From Edolisoma coerulescens (taxonomy: Eukaryota; Chordata; Aves; Passeriformes; Campephagidae), in contig VWZW01005504.1 in NCBI GenBank assembly GCA_013397115.1, positions 553,412 to 617,411 on the forward strand: a stretch of DNA of 64,000 nt, given 5' to 3'. Shown piece by piece: positions 63,521 through 64,000 of the stretch. The position numbers and the translations under genes are program-made. The notes under the pieces are model-generated. The model did no database searches. It had not been told where the DNA came from and saw only the letters and a list, made by a program, of their open reading frames with translations. How positions within the stretch are numbered: the first letter of the stretch is position 1; every line of letters starts with the position of its first letter.

Positions 63521-64000
63521 GCAATTCCTGTGGAAGCTGCAAATACCAAATTTTAGGTTTTGTGCCACCATTCCAAGATTCCCATTTCCCACCAAATGGA
63601 AAGCACCACACATGATCACTGACCATGCTGCTTCAGAGCCCGGCTTATGGGTGATCATCTCCTGATGAAGTCTCAGGGCTCACGTTTGAGAGCATTGAAA
63701 TTTTTAGTGATCATCACCTGACAGTACTGAGGGAGGAACCAGCCCCAGCATGGACAAAAGGCTTTCCAGAATGGGGTGACAAACTCCCAGTACTTCTTGC
63801 CAGGCTTTTTTGGCTTTTTTTCTTTTCTTTTTTTGCAGAGCTGCCCACTGCGAGGCTTGGACACAGATCAGATTAAGACAGTAGCAGGCAGCAGGATTGA
63901 GGGACCAAGCACAGTAAGAAAATCATGCTCCTCACGGTCGTGGTCAAACAAAAAACTCTTTTTCCTCCAGTTTTCCACTTGTAAAACAGGCATAGCAATA

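Larger units (their letters stand above)
58902..64000. other. OFCC1 5' flank or upstream intron
   Basis: No CpG-rich promoter is visible, so the transcription start is probably further upstream, outside the window. The identifiable content is a CR1 fragment and an LTR fragment at 62486-63520. A lysine-rich open frame at 63673-63864 on the minus strand overlaps a T-rich tract and has no support as a gene. Confidence 0.55.

Noticed and set aside
63673..63864. Minus-strand frame with W/F/C-rich and lysine-rich parts
   Set aside because: It looks intriguing, but there is no splice evidence or family match, it overlaps a T-rich tract, and it is probably repeat-derived.
1..64000. Bacterial-style operon, CRISPR array, tRNA or rRNA genes
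   Set aside because: Nothing with the right structure was found; the window is vertebrate intronic DNA.

Overview
This window is a vertebrate, almost certainly avian, nuclear intronic region. The evidence is AT-rich intronic DNA, splice-delimited exons with canonical GT/AG borders, and chicken-repeat-1 (CR1) LINE 3' ends with their ATTCTATG-type tails. There are also bird-type endogenous retroviral LTRs. There is no bacterial-style operon, CRISPR array or phage. The species cannot be told from the sequence.

One gene accounts for the coding content: the 5' half of OFCC1 (orofacial cleft 1 candidate 1; the medaka orthologue is ojoplano/opo), transcribed on the minus strand from high to low coordinates. 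I reconstructed twelve coding exons by hand, at 58901-58868, 52619-52553, 52286-52110, 40431-40345, 37697-37683, 37147-37064, 32006-31834, 30252-30079, 17932-17868, 14781-14661, 12508-12269 and 447-184. Their splice phases join without conflict (0-1-1-1-1-1-0-0-2-0-0-0) and give about 493 uninterrupted codons from an ATG at 58879. The gene continues past the left edge. The N-terminal part is acidic and basic low-complexity sequence with an NPAF (NPxF) motif. The last two exons look like a folded, possibly C2-like, beta domain. The gene name rests on recall of the vertebrate OFCC1 N-terminus, not on a database search.

Region by region: 1-183 is intron downstream of the last visible exon. 184-17932 holds four exons separated by introns of 2.2 to 11.8 kb. 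17933-30078 is a 12.1 kb intron with CR1 scraps and a complete solo LTR (28976-30041) with TG...CA ends and a 5-bp target duplication, lying only 37 bases from a splice donor. 30079-40431 holds five exons, including a 15-nt microexon and a NAGNAG acceptor. 40432-52109 is an 11.7 kb intron. 52110-52619 holds two exons separated by a 266-base intron. 52620-58867 is intron 1, with GT-rich tracts, a small GC/CAG-rich patch and a 10-N gap in a poly-A run. 58868-58901 is the exon carrying the apparent start codon. 58902-64000 is 5' flank or an upstream intron, with a 0.6 kb antisense CR1 fragment abutting a second LTR fragment.

The points most worth checking are the microexon, the tandem acceptor, the LTR beside the donor of the 30.1 kb exon with its long read-through frame, and whether the 58.9 kb exon is really the first coding exon. 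I found no sign of an undescribed multi-gene system.
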